This document shows positions 25,155 to 33,408 of a stretch of DNA of 64,000 nucleotides, one piece after another. The stretch is from Mesorhizobium sp. WSM4904 (GTDB lineage: Bacteria > Pseudomonadota > Alphaproteobacteria > Rhizobiales > Rhizobiaceae). Within the stretch, counting starts at the first letter, position 1, and each line of letters opens with the position of its first letter. The position numbers and the translations under genes are program-made. The stretch covers positions 5,093,001-5,157,000 of the forward strand of contig NZ_CP121354.1 of the NCBI RefSeq assembly GCF_029674545.1. The letters run 5' to 3'. Under the pieces are notes generated by a model, which had not been told where the DNA came from, ran no database searches, and saw nothing but the letters and a program-made list of their open reading frames with translations.

Positions 25155-26372
25155 ATGATTGGACGGTTCTGGGCTTCGAAGCGTGGCAATTTCGCGCTGA
25201 CGACCGCGATCGCCGTGGTGCCGCTGATGCTTGCCGTGGCTGGCGCCGTCGACCTGGTGGGTACCAGCGACGATGCCGCGCAGCTGCAGAACTCGCTGGA
25301 CGCGGCCGGCCTTGCGATCGGCACGAAATACCAGGCGGGCATGTCGGCGAACGATGTGCGGCAGCTCGGCCAGACGTTGTTCGCGGCCAATATGAGCGCC
25401 GCCGACGCCGGGGAATATTCGGGCAGCGTCGCCGCCTTCCAGGCGACGGCGAGCGGCGATCCGAGCGCCTACTATATTTCGCTGTCGTCCGCCATCAGCC
25501 GGCCGGCCTTCGTCAGCGGCACGCCGGCCTGGCAGGCGACGCGCTCCGCCTCCGTCAAGATCAAGCCCGGGGCGCAGGCCTGCGTGCTGGCGCTCGATCC
25601 GCATGTGAGTTCCGCCGTCAGCCTGCAGGGATCCACCAATGTCGCCATGAAGGGCTGCGTGATCGCCGCCAACTCGGACGCAGCCGACGCCGTCAGCCGG
25701 GGCGGCTCGGCGATCGTCAGCGCCGGATGCGTCTCGACGGTCGGCGCGACCTCGGGCTTGACGCCACCCAACGCCACGCTTTCCTGCGGCACGCCGCAGG
25801 AAAGCCAGTACGCGTCCTTCGATCCGCTGGCCAACGTCACCCCGCCCGCCTACGGGCTCTGCCAGCCGATGCCCAACGGCAAGACGGTCACGCTCTCGCA
25901 AGGCACCTATTGCGACAAGACCTGGTCGGGAAAGATCACGCTCAATCCGGGCATCTACGTCCTGCGCAACGTCACCATAAAACCCGGCGGCAACGGCAGC
26001 CTGACCGGCCAGGGCGTGACGATCTTCCTGATGGAGAACTCGCAGCTCTATATCAACGCCAACGAGACGGTGAACCTCTCGCCGACCACCAGCGGCCCCT
26101 ATGCCGGCATCACGATCTTCCAGGACCACGGCAACACGCAGGCGCTGACGCTGAACGGCGGAGCGGGTTCCGTGGTGAGCGGCTTCATCTACGCCCCCGA
26201 CGCGGCCATCACCTATGCCGGCAATTCGGACATGAGCTCGCAGGGCAGCTGCCTGCGGCTGGTCGGCAAAACCGTCGATATAACGGGGAACTCGGCAGTG
26301 AAGTCGGACTGCGCGGCCGAGCTCGGCAACCGCGAAATGTATGCCGGCAGGATGATCACACTGGTGAAGTAG
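25155..26372 (+). CDS. Second TadG-like protein, divergent paralogue
   Basis: A protein of 405 residues. The N-terminal Tad segment GNFALTTAIAVVPLMLAVAG is followed by LQNSLDAAGLAIG. The C-terminal part repeats the plan of the 23637 product: CVLALDP, AMKGCVIAANS, LNPGIYVLRNVTIKPGG, GVTIFLMENSQLYINAN. A long hydrophilic region lies between. The start at 25155 puts the TM segment near the N-terminus. The 3' end overlaps the convergent FkbM gene by 17 bp. Confidence 0.8.
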   Translation: MIGRFWASKRGNFALTTAIAVVPLMLAVAGAVDLVGTSDDAAQLQNSLDAAGLAIGTKYQAGMSANDVRQLGQTLFAANMSAADAGEYSGSVAAFQATASGDPSAYYISLSSAISRPAFVSGTPAWQATRSASVKIKPGAQACVLALDPHVSSAVSLQGSTNVAMKGCVIAANSDAADAVSRGGSAIVSAGCVSTVGATSGLTPPNATLSCGTPQESQYASFDPLANVTPPAYGLCQPMPNGKTVTLSQGTYCDKTWSGKITLNPGIYVLRNVTIKPGGNGSLTGQGVTIFLMENSQLYINANETVNLSPTTSGPYAGITIFQDHGNTQALTLNGGAGSVVSGFIYAPDAAITYAGNSDMSSQGSCLRLVGKTVDITGNSAVKSDCAAELGNREMYAGRMITLVK

Positions 26373-27195
26373 CGCCGGCCAATCCCGCTCCTCGATTGGC
26401 TTCAGCGGCAAGCATTTCAGAGTCCAGGAATATCAGGTTTTCGCCGTTCACCAGGCTGTCGATTCTCCTTCCGCTCATCGTCAACCATGAATACACATGG
26501 GTGAGGCAACCTCTGCCGGGGAACATGAAGTCGTGCGGTTCGACGATGACGCAAGGCGCACCCTTCAGGATATTGCCGTCTCGCGTTGCCTCCAGTTCGG
26601 CGCCTTCGATGTCCATTTTCAACATCAACAATTTCGCCCTGGGAAATTCGGCAAGAAGCCTCTTGAGGGTGATCGACCGAACGCCTTGTCCATCCGATAC
26701 GGCCCGCGCCCAGGAAGGAGCCTCGCTGTTGACGAGTGCAACCTCACCGTCATGGCTCCAAAGCGCGCCGTGAACCGGTGCGATCCGGTCCAGATCGGCA
26801 CAGTTCAATTGCAACGCTTCAAAGGTCTGACGGTCCGGTTCGACAGCTATCACGATGGCATCGGGATAGCCGTCTCGAAGGAAAATCGATGAGTAGCCGA
26901 CGTTGGCGCCCGCGTCGACGATCATGGGTACGAGCCCCTCCTTCCTCCATTGAGCAGCAAGGCGGGTAAGCGCGTCGCGGCCCAGTTTTCCAATTTCGTA
27001 TTCGCAATGCCCAAACACCTGGGAGACAACAAACAAGTCGCTGTCGGTCGGCCGCAGAAGCAGTTCGTGGCCCCGACAGCGAACTCTTATTGCCCGCCCG
27101 ATCCCCAGGGCGCGACGGAGCAGCAGCGAGAACGTCGTTGTCCAACCGACAGCCCGCACGAGGCCGTCCAAATGATAGAGCTTGGGGTAGTCCAT
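26356..27195 (-). CDS. FkbM-family methyltransferase
   Basis: A protein of 279 residues. FkbM features: IVDAGANVGYSSIFLRDGYP (SAM-binding motif I, about 91-110), IVIAVEPDRQTFEALQLNCA and LKMDIEGAELEAT. FkbM enzymes methylate hydroxyls on sugars or polyketides; the acceptor here is unknown. It overlaps the 3' end of the TadG-like gene and is independent of it. Confidence 0.85.
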   Translation of the reverse strand: MDYPKLYHLDGLVRAVGWTTTFSLLLRRALGIGRAIRVRCRGHELLLRPTDSDLFVVSQVFGHCEYEIGKLGRDALTRLAAQWRKEGLVPMIVDAGANVGYSSIFLRDGYPDAIVIAVEPDRQTFEALQLNCADLDRIAPVHGALWSHDGEVALVNSEAPSWARAVSDGQGVRSITLKRLLAEFPRAKLLMLKMDIEGAELEATRDGNILKGAPCVIVEPHDFMFPGRGCLTHVYSWLTMSGRRIDSLVNGENLIFLDSEMLAAEANRGAGLAGATSPV

Positions 27196-27557
27196 GGCTC
27201 AACTATTCCCATGAGGGTTGGAGTGGTCTGTGCCGACGCTCCGACCGGGGGCATGCCGTGCCATAGCCAGGTCATATGACTCTTCGAGGTAACGTTCCCC
27301 CGCCGCCAAACGGACCATGCAAGGTCCTCCATTTTTTAGCGTCAACGTGCAGCGCGGAACTGGCCGATGAAGGGCAGGAGCGAGAGCGGAAAGCAAGACA
27401 ACCGAAGGAGGTAGAAGTACTTCTCAGGGTCGTGCTCCCTTAGGCGCATAGGAGCCGGCAACGGTCCATCCGCGCATGCGACGCAAGGCGCATCGAACTT
27501 ACGCAGCAGCGACCAAGCCGGTGCGGTGAAGCGAACCGCTGCCGGCGATCGGCGATT
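27196..27557. other. Intergenic, no supported gene
   Basis: About 360 bp. Open frames exist on the minus strand but lack ribosome sites and recognisable motifs. Confidence 0.4.
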
Positions 27558-27794
27558 TCAAGGCTCCGGCACGATATCCGCGCCCGGCTGTTCGTCGAAC
27601 AGCACCGTGCAGCCGCGCTCCAGCGCCACCTGGCTCAAGGCATTCGCGGCGGCTTCGTCGGACGAGACGAAGTCGCCGGTCAGCACGCGCAGTTCCTCGA
27701 CGGCTTTCGACATCGAGATGAGGCGTCCGGCCGCGCGATCGCTCGCGCAGGCGTCGACGACGCAGAGGAGATCGATGAGTTCGAAGCTATCCAT
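27558..27794 (-). CDS. Small hypothetical protein, EcfG-type promoter
   Basis: A protein of 78 residues starting MDSFELIDLLCVVDACASDR, with GGAGG five bases before the ATG. Helical and acidic; no family recognised. A perfect sigma-EcfG site is placed only about 37 bp before the start codon, so it is probably a stress-induced protein. Confidence 0.65.
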   Translation of the reverse strand: MDSFELIDLLCVVDACASDRAAGRLISMSKAVEELRVLTGDFVSSDEAAANALSQVALERGCTVLFDEQPGADIVPEP

Positions 27795-27830
27795 GGTGGC
27801 CTCCGCCCACAGCATCCCTTCGCGGGAATC

Positions 27831-27856
27831 AACGGCGTGGCGGGCGGCGAGGTTCC
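27831..27856 (-). promoter_or_regulatory. Sigma-EcfG promoter
   Basis: Minus strand GGAAC (27852-27856), 17-base spacer, CGTT (27831-27834). The spacing to the ATG at 27794 is ideal. Confidence 0.75.
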
Positions 27857-27874
27857 GCCTTGAGTGTCCCCCGC

Positions 27875-28114
27875 TCACGAATCCGACGGCGGCCTTTGTG
27901 GTGCAAGCTTGAGATCGAAGCGGGGCGGCAGGCATGGGTCGAAGCAGACGCCGCGCACCGATCCAGCGGTCGTCGGATCGACCGGAAGCAGTACGACCAT
28001 CTGCGCCTCACGGGCGGGCCATAGCGGCCTGCCGAAAAGCAGGAAGATGCCGGTGATCAGTGCCGCCAGCAAGAGTGCTGCGAATAGGTTCGCGATCATC
28101 TCGCCGAGCTGCAT
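27875..28114 (-). CDS. Small single-span membrane protein
   Basis: A protein of 79 residues with one hydrophobic helix (about 9-28, LFAALLLAALITGIFLLFG) and a soluble C-terminal part with two Cys (VRGVCFDPCLPP). AGGAG six bases before the ATG at 28114 fixes the start. Function unknown. The stop lies 18 bp before the EcfG promoter of the next gene. Confidence 0.55.
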   Translation of the reverse strand: MQLGEMIANLFAALLLAALITGIFLLFGRPLWPAREAQMVVLLPVDPTTAGSVRGVCFDPCLPPRFDLKLAPQRPPSDS

Positions 28115-28532
28115 AGGCATCTCCTGGAGGGATGGGAACTGCCCGCCACATCGCAGGAAATGGCGGGCACTCCACTCTTGGTCGCCGATGAAGGGACATT
28201 GTTCGACGGCCTGTGAGGCAATGAATTGCCCGCGCACTTGTTTCCAGAAATCCGGCCGTTCGGGCCTCTGCGTTGCGAGGTGCGACTTCAGTCCGACCGG
28301 CACCATGGGACCGTAGCCCCGATGCGCAACCAGTTGCCAGGAGAACACGTTGACTGGGAGGCTACTCCAGCACCTGCCCGCGTCGGAAGGCGCGGGCTCT
28401 TTTTTCCGGGCTGCAACCGGCCCGCCCGCAATTACATTAGCAATCACTCATTGAAAGGCGTATGAATCCGGCAGCGGTCGCCGACGATCGCGTCCAGGCT
28501 GCGCTTGCAATCCTTGGAAATGGGAGGATGCC
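28115..28532. other. Intergenic with unassigned terminator
   Basis: Holds a hairpin GCCCGCC...GGCGGGC (28141-28168) and an intrinsic terminator on the plus strand at 28376-28405. No convincing plus-strand gene precedes that terminator, so a small RNA or short peptide may be encoded between them. Confidence 0.4.
28376..28405 (+). terminator. Intrinsic terminator without an obvious gene
   Basis: GCCCGCG (28376-28382) pairs with CGCGGGC (28391-28397), then TCTTTTTT. Confidence 0.7.
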
Positions 28533-28913
28533 ATGGCCGAAGCTGCAATGAACGTCACCAAACTCGAATCCAAGTCGCACAACAATCCCGACGAGGTCCG
28601 CTCGCCCGCCAAGACGCGCGTCGAAATCGTGCGGCTGCCGGGCTTCACGCTCGGGCGGATGAACATGCAGCCGGGCTGGAAATGGTCCGAATGCGTGAAG
28701 CCGGTGGTCAAGACCGAAAGCTGCCAAGTCTCGCATGTCGGCTATGTCGTGTCCGGGACGATCACCGTGCGCATGAACGACGGCACGCAAAAGACCTTCG
28801 AGGCCGGCACGTCCTACACCATTCCGCCCGGCCATGACGCCTGGGTGGAAGGCAATCAGCCGTTCCAGTGCATCGAGGTGCTCAGCGCAGAACAATACGC
28901 CAAGCCGGCATAA
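28533..28913 (+). CDS. Cupin-domain protein
   Basis: A protein of 126 residues with one conserved double-stranded beta-helix: MNMQPGWKWSECVKP, QVSHVGYVVSGTITVRMNDG, and TIPPGHDAWVEGNQP with His residues that could bind metal. Similar small cupins are common in Rhizobiales and often have no known substrate. Confidence 0.8.
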   Translation: MAEAAMNVTKLESKSHNNPDEVRSPAKTRVEIVRLPGFTLGRMNMQPGWKWSECVKPVVKTESCQVSHVGYVVSGTITVRMNDGTQKTFEAGTSYTIPPGHDAWVEGNQPFQCIEVLSAEQYAKPA

Positions 28914-29339
28914 GCGCGGCACGTTGAATTCGGGCGGCATTCGAGGCGAAGGCCGGCACAGCTTGCTTGGCGCTGGCAGGCGGCATGGCCGCGGTGGCGG
29001 CACTTTTTCTGGCGGACGGACCATGGCCGAGCTTGCCCGGCTTCGTCCTTTTGGATGCATATCGATATCTTAGCAGGAGCGTATATTTCTCATCAGCCGG
29101 CGCCGTGTTTTTCTTCCGAGCCCCCGCCGGTCAGGCCCGGCGCATGCTGGCCTACCCCGCCAGAGCGCCGGGCCGCTCCCGCGTCGTGGTCTCCGTCGCC
29201 TCTCATCCGGAGTTTACGGCATGGTTCGTGAATTGCAGGCGTTGACGCCGCGGCCGGCGGCATGGCATTGCCGCAGAGTATCATATCAATCGATGCAGAT
29301 TTGCCACACCCGACGACCGTTTAGCGACTGCTAACGTTA
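28914..29339. other. Intergenic, no supported gene
   Basis: Several frames are open on both strands, but they have no ribosome site and no motif. A plus-strand frame at 28967 has hydrophobic residues but looks spurious. Confidence 0.4.
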
Positions 29340-29474
29340 ATTGATGCGGCCTGTCGGGCTGCTGGGGTGATATATGGTTATCACCCACGTCGGCGGGGGC
29401 TTTGGGTGAGGCCCGACCTGCAGGTGCCTTTGCGCGATCCTTCCGCGGCATGGCCTGCAAGTCGGGTCTTTTTT
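29340..29474 (+). ncRNA. Candidate small RNA with intrinsic terminator
   Basis: A stem GGGTGAT...ATCACCC (29365-29385 region) is followed by a purine-rich loop and then a 13-bp stem CCCGACCTGCAGG/CCTGCAAGTCGGG ending in TCTTTTTT at 29474. No coding frame leads into the terminator. A small RNA is inferred from structure; no family recognised. Confidence 0.4.
29411..29474 (+). terminator. Intrinsic terminator of the candidate small RNA
   Basis: Long stem 29412-29424 with 29454-29466, a loop of about 29 bases, then TCTTTTTT. Confidence 0.7.
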
Positions 29475-29716
29475 GTTCGGCAAGGGCCGTGCCGACGTCA
29501 TATTCAAGAAACTCGCCGGGCGAGACCCAAGCTCCTCAAGCCAGCGAGCTCATCCTGGAACGCGACAGAAAGGCGGTCGGCCAGAAACAGGGGAAAACGT
29601 GCGGCCAGGGTTTGGATGCAGGGTCGCTAATATTACGATGTACCTAGCCGACTCGCACCAGTCGGTTAGGCCCGGCGGTCGGTGACCCTACCCACCCCAA
29701 CGGACTGTCGGGCCGC

Positions 29717-29881
29717 TAGAGCTTCACCGTTTCACGGAAACGGCGAAGCGCTCTATCTCTTTGTTTTGACGCAATTCCGGACGGAAAGCCGCTCACACCT
29801 TTCCTGGAATTGCTTTGACTCTTTGTTTTGACGCAATTCCGGGCGGAAAGCCGCTCACACCTTTCCCGGAATTGCTTTAAA
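29717..29881. repeat. Family D repeat, tandem arms
   Basis: Begins GCTTCACCGTTTCACGG and then holds two tandem arms of about 63 bp, each CTCTTTGTTTTGACGCAATT with a GGAATTGCTTT ending. Same family as 7605 and, inverted, 12558. Confidence 0.75.
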
Positions 29882-30095
29882 GGGGCGCGCCTCAAGCGCC
29901 GCGCACCGCCGAGATTTGCCAGCAAAAGCCCACCAGCCGCTGCCAATTTTGCAGCATGGGGCCATGCTCGCGCGTAAAGAGTATATGCGCAGGCGGATCA
30001 TCCAAAAACCGTAGCGGAAGTTCCTACCTCTTTCCGCCAAGCACCCTAATCCAAAAGGCCGTGAACAAACTCATATTAGAAGCGGCTTCTATTTC

Positions 30096-30110
30096 GAACA
30101 TGGGGAGAAC
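30096..30110. promoter_or_regulatory. LexA box (upstream)
   Basis: GAAC (30096-30099), 7 bases, GAAC (30107-30110). This is the reverse strand of the alphaproteobacterial SOS box GTTC-N7-GTTC. It lies 212 bp before dinB. Confidence 0.6.
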
Positions 30111-30222
30111 AGAAAGGAACCGTCGCAGGGGCGCCGCGGGGCGACTTCGGGCCAGAGATCGCCGCCAGCAAACGCTCCGGTTGTGCGATACTGTGCAAGG
30201 TTGCAGATTTCAGCGTGGCAGG

Positions 30223-30256
30223 TTGACACAAGGCGCCTTTTGTTCTCTTTATGTTC
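30223..30256 (+). promoter_or_regulatory. SOS-controlled dinB promoter
   Basis: TTGACA (30223-30228), 17-base spacer, TCTTTA (30246-30251) as -10. A perfect LexA box GTTC-N7-GTTC (30242-30256) covers the -10 element, the usual arrangement for repression. Confidence 0.75.
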
Positions 30257-30321
30257 GCCAAATCTCCCTTACGATAGACGCTGCTAATGCTGCAACGCCG
30301 CACAAATGGGGACGGAGCGCG

Positions 30322-31584
30322 ATGCCCGCCACGAACGTCGCTTCAGCCGCCACCATCCTGCATGCCGACCTCGACGCCTTCTACGCCTCGGTCGAGCAGC
30401 TGCTCGATCCGTCGCTGCGCGGCAAGCCGATCGCGGTCGGCGGCGGCGTGGTGCTGGCCGCCTCCTATGAGGCGAAGGTTTTTGGCGTGCGCGGCGGCAT
30501 GCCCGGCCGCAAGGCGCGCGAGCTTTGCCCGCAGCTGATCTTCGTCGGCGGCCGCTTCAGCGAATACCAGCGCCTCGGCGACGCCGCGATCAAGGTGCTC
30601 GACGATTTCACGCCGCTGGTCGAGCGCATCTCGATCGACGAGGCCTTTGCCGATGTGGCCGGCTGCACGCACCTGTTCGGGCCGCCGGAGGAGATTGCCA
30701 GAAGAATCCGCAGCCGCGTGAAGGCCGAGCTCGGCCTGCCGATCTCGATCGGCGTGGCGCGAACGAAGCATCTCGCCAAGATCGCGTCGCAGGTGGCGAA
30801 GCCCGATGGGCTGGTGGTGGTCGAGCCCGGCACCGAGCTCGCCTTCCTGCACGATCTGCCGGTGTCGCTGATGTGGGGCGTCGGCCCGGCGACCAAGGCC
30901 AGGCTCGCCGAGATCGGCGTCGAGACCATCGGCCAACTGGCGCGCACCCATAGCGGCGCGCTGGAGCGGCTGATCGGCCATGCCGCCGGCCAGAAGCTTG
31001 CGGCGCTCGCCTGGAACCGCGACCCGCGCCGGTTGGAGACGCATCGCCGCGCGCATTCCGCCGGCGCGCAGTCGGCGCTTGGCCGCAAGCCCGCGCTGCC
31101 GCGTGTCTTCGTGCCGACGCTCTTGCATCTCGCCGACCGCGTCGCCAGCCGCCTGCGCGCCAAGGACCGGCCGGGCCGCACGGTAACGGTGCGCGTGCGC
31201 TTCGCCGACCTGCGCGCGGTCACCCGCTCGGTGACGCTGGAACAGCCGATCCAGGCCACCACGATGCTCGCCGAAATCGCCGAGGAACTGGTGCGCGGCG
31301 TGCTCGCCGCCAACCGACACGAGAAGGAGATCTCGCTGCTCGCGATCTCGGTCTCGCATCTGGAAGAAAGTGCCGCGCTGCAGCTCGAACTGCCGCTCGG
31401 CCTGGCGGACGAGAAGCTGAAGCCCGGAAGCCGGCAGGGGCTCGCCCGCTTCGGCGCCGACCGCGCCGTCGACAAGATCCGCCAGCGCTTCGGCAAGGAG
31501 GCTGTCGGCTACGGCGCCGCGGCGCTGGAAGCAGCACGCTCGGTGCCGGATGAATTCAGGGAACTGGCGGAGAAGGAGCTGTGA
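30322..31584 (+). CDS. DNA polymerase IV
   Basis: A 420-residue Y-family translesion polymerase. Catalytic carboxylates are Asp at about 16 (LHADLDAFYASVEQ) and Asp-Glu at about 106-107 (ERISIDEAFADV). Palm, thumb and little-finger regions are complete, and the tail (ALQLELPLGLAD) resembles a beta-clamp-binding peptide. The ATG at 30322 is chosen because the upstream extension is not conserved-looking. It is longer than the E. coli enzyme but typical for rhizobia. LexA boxes upstream show SOS control. Confidence 0.93.
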   Translation: MPATNVASAATILHADLDAFYASVEQLLDPSLRGKPIAVGGGVVLAASYEAKVFGVRGGMPGRKARELCPQLIFVGGRFSEYQRLGDAAIKVLDDFTPLVERISIDEAFADVAGCTHLFGPPEEIARRIRSRVKAELGLPISIGVARTKHLAKIASQVAKPDGLVVVEPGTELAFLHDLPVSLMWGVGPATKARLAEIGVETIGQLARTHSGALERLIGHAAGQKLAALAWNRDPRRLETHRRAHSAGAQSALGRKPALPRVFVPTLLHLADRVASRLRAKDRPGRTVTVRVRFADLRAVTRSVTLEQPIQATTMLAEIAEELVRGVLAANRHEKEISLLAISVSHLEESAALQLELPLGLADEKLKPGSRQGLARFGADRAVDKIRQRFGKEAVGYGAAALEAARSVPDEFRELAEKEL

Positions 31585-31644
31585 GGAGAGCTGCTCCCGC
31601 GTCTGGCGTTGCAATGTTGGAGATTGGCGAAGGCTGACGTGACG

Positions 31645-31690
31645 TCCAATCTTCCCCCTTGTGGGGGAGATGCCCGGCAGGGCAGAGGGC
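31645..31690. repeat. Family A repeat, single arm
   Basis: CTTCCCCCTTGTGGGGGAG with a CCCGGCAGGGCAGAGGG tag. It lies next to the left family C repeat. Confidence 0.65.
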
Positions 31691-31710
31691 TTAGGAGCGC
31701 CGCCCATCGT

Positions 31711-31777
31711 CTTCGTCATCCTAGGGCGGAGCAAGGAGCGAAGCGACGCGCGCAGACCCTAGGATCCATGCCGTGAC
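31711..31777. repeat. Family C repeat, left arm
   Basis: 67 bp starting CTTCGTCATCCTAGGGCGGA and ending CCATGCCGTGAC. It is an exact reverse complement of 32158-32224. Confidence 0.9.
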
Positions 31778-31841
31778 GTTGGCCATAGAATGCAACTGTG
31801 CAGAATGGTCGCTTTGCAGCAGTGCCAGCTAACATCGATCC

Positions 31842-32129
31842 ATGACCGGTTACGTCTACATGACCGCAAGCCAGAAGGGCGGCACGATCTATATCGGTGT
31901 CACCAATGATCTCGGACGTCGCATGCCCGAGCATAAGACCGGTCAGGGCTCGCGCTTCACCAGCCGCTACGGCGTGCAACGTCTGGTCTGGTATGAGGAA
32001 CACTTCGACATCGCTGACGCCATCCAGCGCGAGAAGTCGCTGAAGCGCTGGCCACGCCAATGGAAGGTGGAACTGATCGAGAAGAACAATCCGGAATGGT
32101 TTGAACTCTTTCGCGGAGCCGGATGGTGA
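31842..32129 (+). CDS. GIY-YIG family endonuclease
   Basis: A protein of 95 residues, a minimal GIY-YIG/URI domain: MTGYVYMTASQKGGTIYIGV, then LGRRMPEHKTGQ and the basic HFDIADAIQREKSLKRWPRQ with its conserved Glu. It is the only gene inside the inverted repeats, so it may act on them, as homing-type nucleases do on their sites. No second domain or DNA-binding arm is seen; DNA cleavage is inferred from the family. Confidence 0.85.
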   Translation: MTGYVYMTASQKGGTIYIGVTNDLGRRMPEHKTGQGSRFTSRYGVQRLVWYEEHFDIADAIQREKSLKRWPRQWKVELIEKNNPEWFELFRGAGW

Positions 32130-32157
32130 GGGTTCTGCACCGTTGTGGCGCCCGCAG

Positions 32158-32224
32158 GTCACGGCATGGATCCTAGGGTCTGCGCGCGTCGCTTCGCTCC
32201 TTGCTCCGCCCTAGGATGACGAAG
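32158..32224. repeat. Family C repeat, right arm
   Basis: 67 bp from GTCACGGCATGG to CCTAGGATGACGAAG, inverted copy of the left arm, starting 28 bp past the GIY-YIG stop codon. Confidence 0.9.
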
Positions 32225-32235
32225 GAAGGGTTGGC

Positions 32236-32350
32236 ACGCCTCTGTCCTGCCGGACATCTCCCCACTTGGGGAAGATCAGCAGCTTAGGCGCTTTCGCCAA
32301 TCTCCAATGCTTCCAGAATTACGCCTTCGCCGACGGCGCCCATCCCCTCA
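32236..32350. repeat. Family A repeat pair
   Basis: Left arm CTGTCCTGCCGGACATCTCC with CCCACTTGGGG, right arm with CCCCTCAAGGGG. It directly follows the family C arm, so two repeat types are nested here. Confidence 0.65.
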
Positions 32351-32379
32351 AGGGGCAGATTACGCTCCGCCGCCAGCGC

Positions 32380-33243
32380 TCAGTCAGTCTCCGCAATCTG
32401 CCAGTCCAATATCATGCCGGCGCTCATCGTCTCCCCATCATCCAGCGCCGTCAGCCCTGCGCCGTGATGCGCGTCGACCGGGTGCGAGACCGGTTCGAAG
32501 CAGAAGAAGCCGGCGTCGGGCGACGGCGAATAGAGGATGTAGACGGTAAGCTCCGGCGAGGCGCTCAGCGCAATCTTGATTCCATCCTCGAGCTGCGTGA
32601 TCGAGGCGCGGCGGTCCCAGCCGTCGAAGGCGTTGTTCACCTACTCCAGCGGCAGCGGAATGGGGCGCTCGAAATTCCAGTCCGGACGCTCGCGCACCGG
32701 CACGACGCCGACAGGCAAATGGCGCTCGTCCTCAAGCCAGACGCGCCTGGCCCTTGCCTGCAGCAGCGTCGTGTCGCCACGCGGGAACCAGGGATGGAAG
32801 CCGAGACCGTAAGGCAAGCGCATGCCGGCGCGGTTCTCCACCGTGAGCTTGGCCTCGAGTGACCCATCGCGCAGCGCATAGGCGACCGATGCGGCATAAC
32901 GATAAGGCCCGATCGCGCCGTCTTCGAGCACCAGCTCCGCCTCGGTGTCGGTGCGGCGGGCAAGCCGCCACGGTTTCTGGAAACCGTCGCCGTGGATCGG
33001 AAATGCTTCGCCTGGCACGTTCGGCGGGACGGCATGGAAGCGGCCGTCGAAGGTGAAACCGCCACCGGAAATGCGGTTCGACCACGGCACCAGGAGCTGG
33101 CAGCCGGACGCGCCGGTGCCGTCCCCGGGCTTAAGCAGCGCGACCGGCGCGCTGCCGATGACCAGCGCGTCGTAGCGGGTGATCGCGGCGCCGTTTTCCG
33201 GCGCCAGGACCAGCCGGGCGCGGCCGTCATCAAGCTCCACCAT
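32380..33243 (-). pseudogene. Aldose 1-epimerase interrupted by one TAG codon
   Basis: The frame from 33243 encodes a galactose mutarotase-type protein. Residues 1-200 include LLVPWSNRISGGGFTFDGR, FPIHGDGFQKPW and the C-terminal part of the beta-sandwich with LPYGLGFHPWFP. TAG at 32641-32643 ends it. Directly after, in the same frame, VNNAFDGWDRRA to GETMSAGMILDWQIAE (32380-32640) completes the domain. So the gene is intact except for a nonsense codon, probably from TGG. A GTG follows the stop, but it has no ribosome site. Confidence 0.85.
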
Positions 33244-33408
33244 GCAGGTCCTCCTCGATGGCGATGTCGCCGCTCTTCTTTATGCGAACTGCCGGAAGAA
33301 GAGATGCAAAGTCCACGACCGCTTTCAAAAATCTTCTCCATCGATGTCGGGCTGGCCAAGCCTCGTTCGTCATAGGAGCATAGACCGGCAATCAACAGGA
33401 GAAACGAT

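Larger units (their letters stand above)
31711..32224. mobile_element. Candidate mobile unit: GIY-YIG gene framed by inverted repeats
   Basis: A single GIY-YIG gene of 288 bp lies between two identical 67-bp inverted repeats (31711-31777 and 32158-32224). Each is itself a palindrome based on CCTAGGATCCATG. Related flanks without the gene occur at 15996-16140. Mobility is inferred from this structure; no target duplication was checked. Confidence 0.5.

Noticed and set aside
27087..27396. Two short minus-strand frames upstream of the FkbM gene
   Set aside because: No motif, no ribosome site and mutually overlapping.
11870..28210. Shared word CCGATGAAGGGACRTT near 11885 and 28188
   Set aside because: Only about 16 bases match. 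Too short to call a repeat or a conserved gene.
28437..29060. Long minus-strand frame opposite the cupin gene
   Set aside because: It overlaps an obvious cupin gene on the other strand, has no ribosome site, and its composition is that of an antisense shadow.
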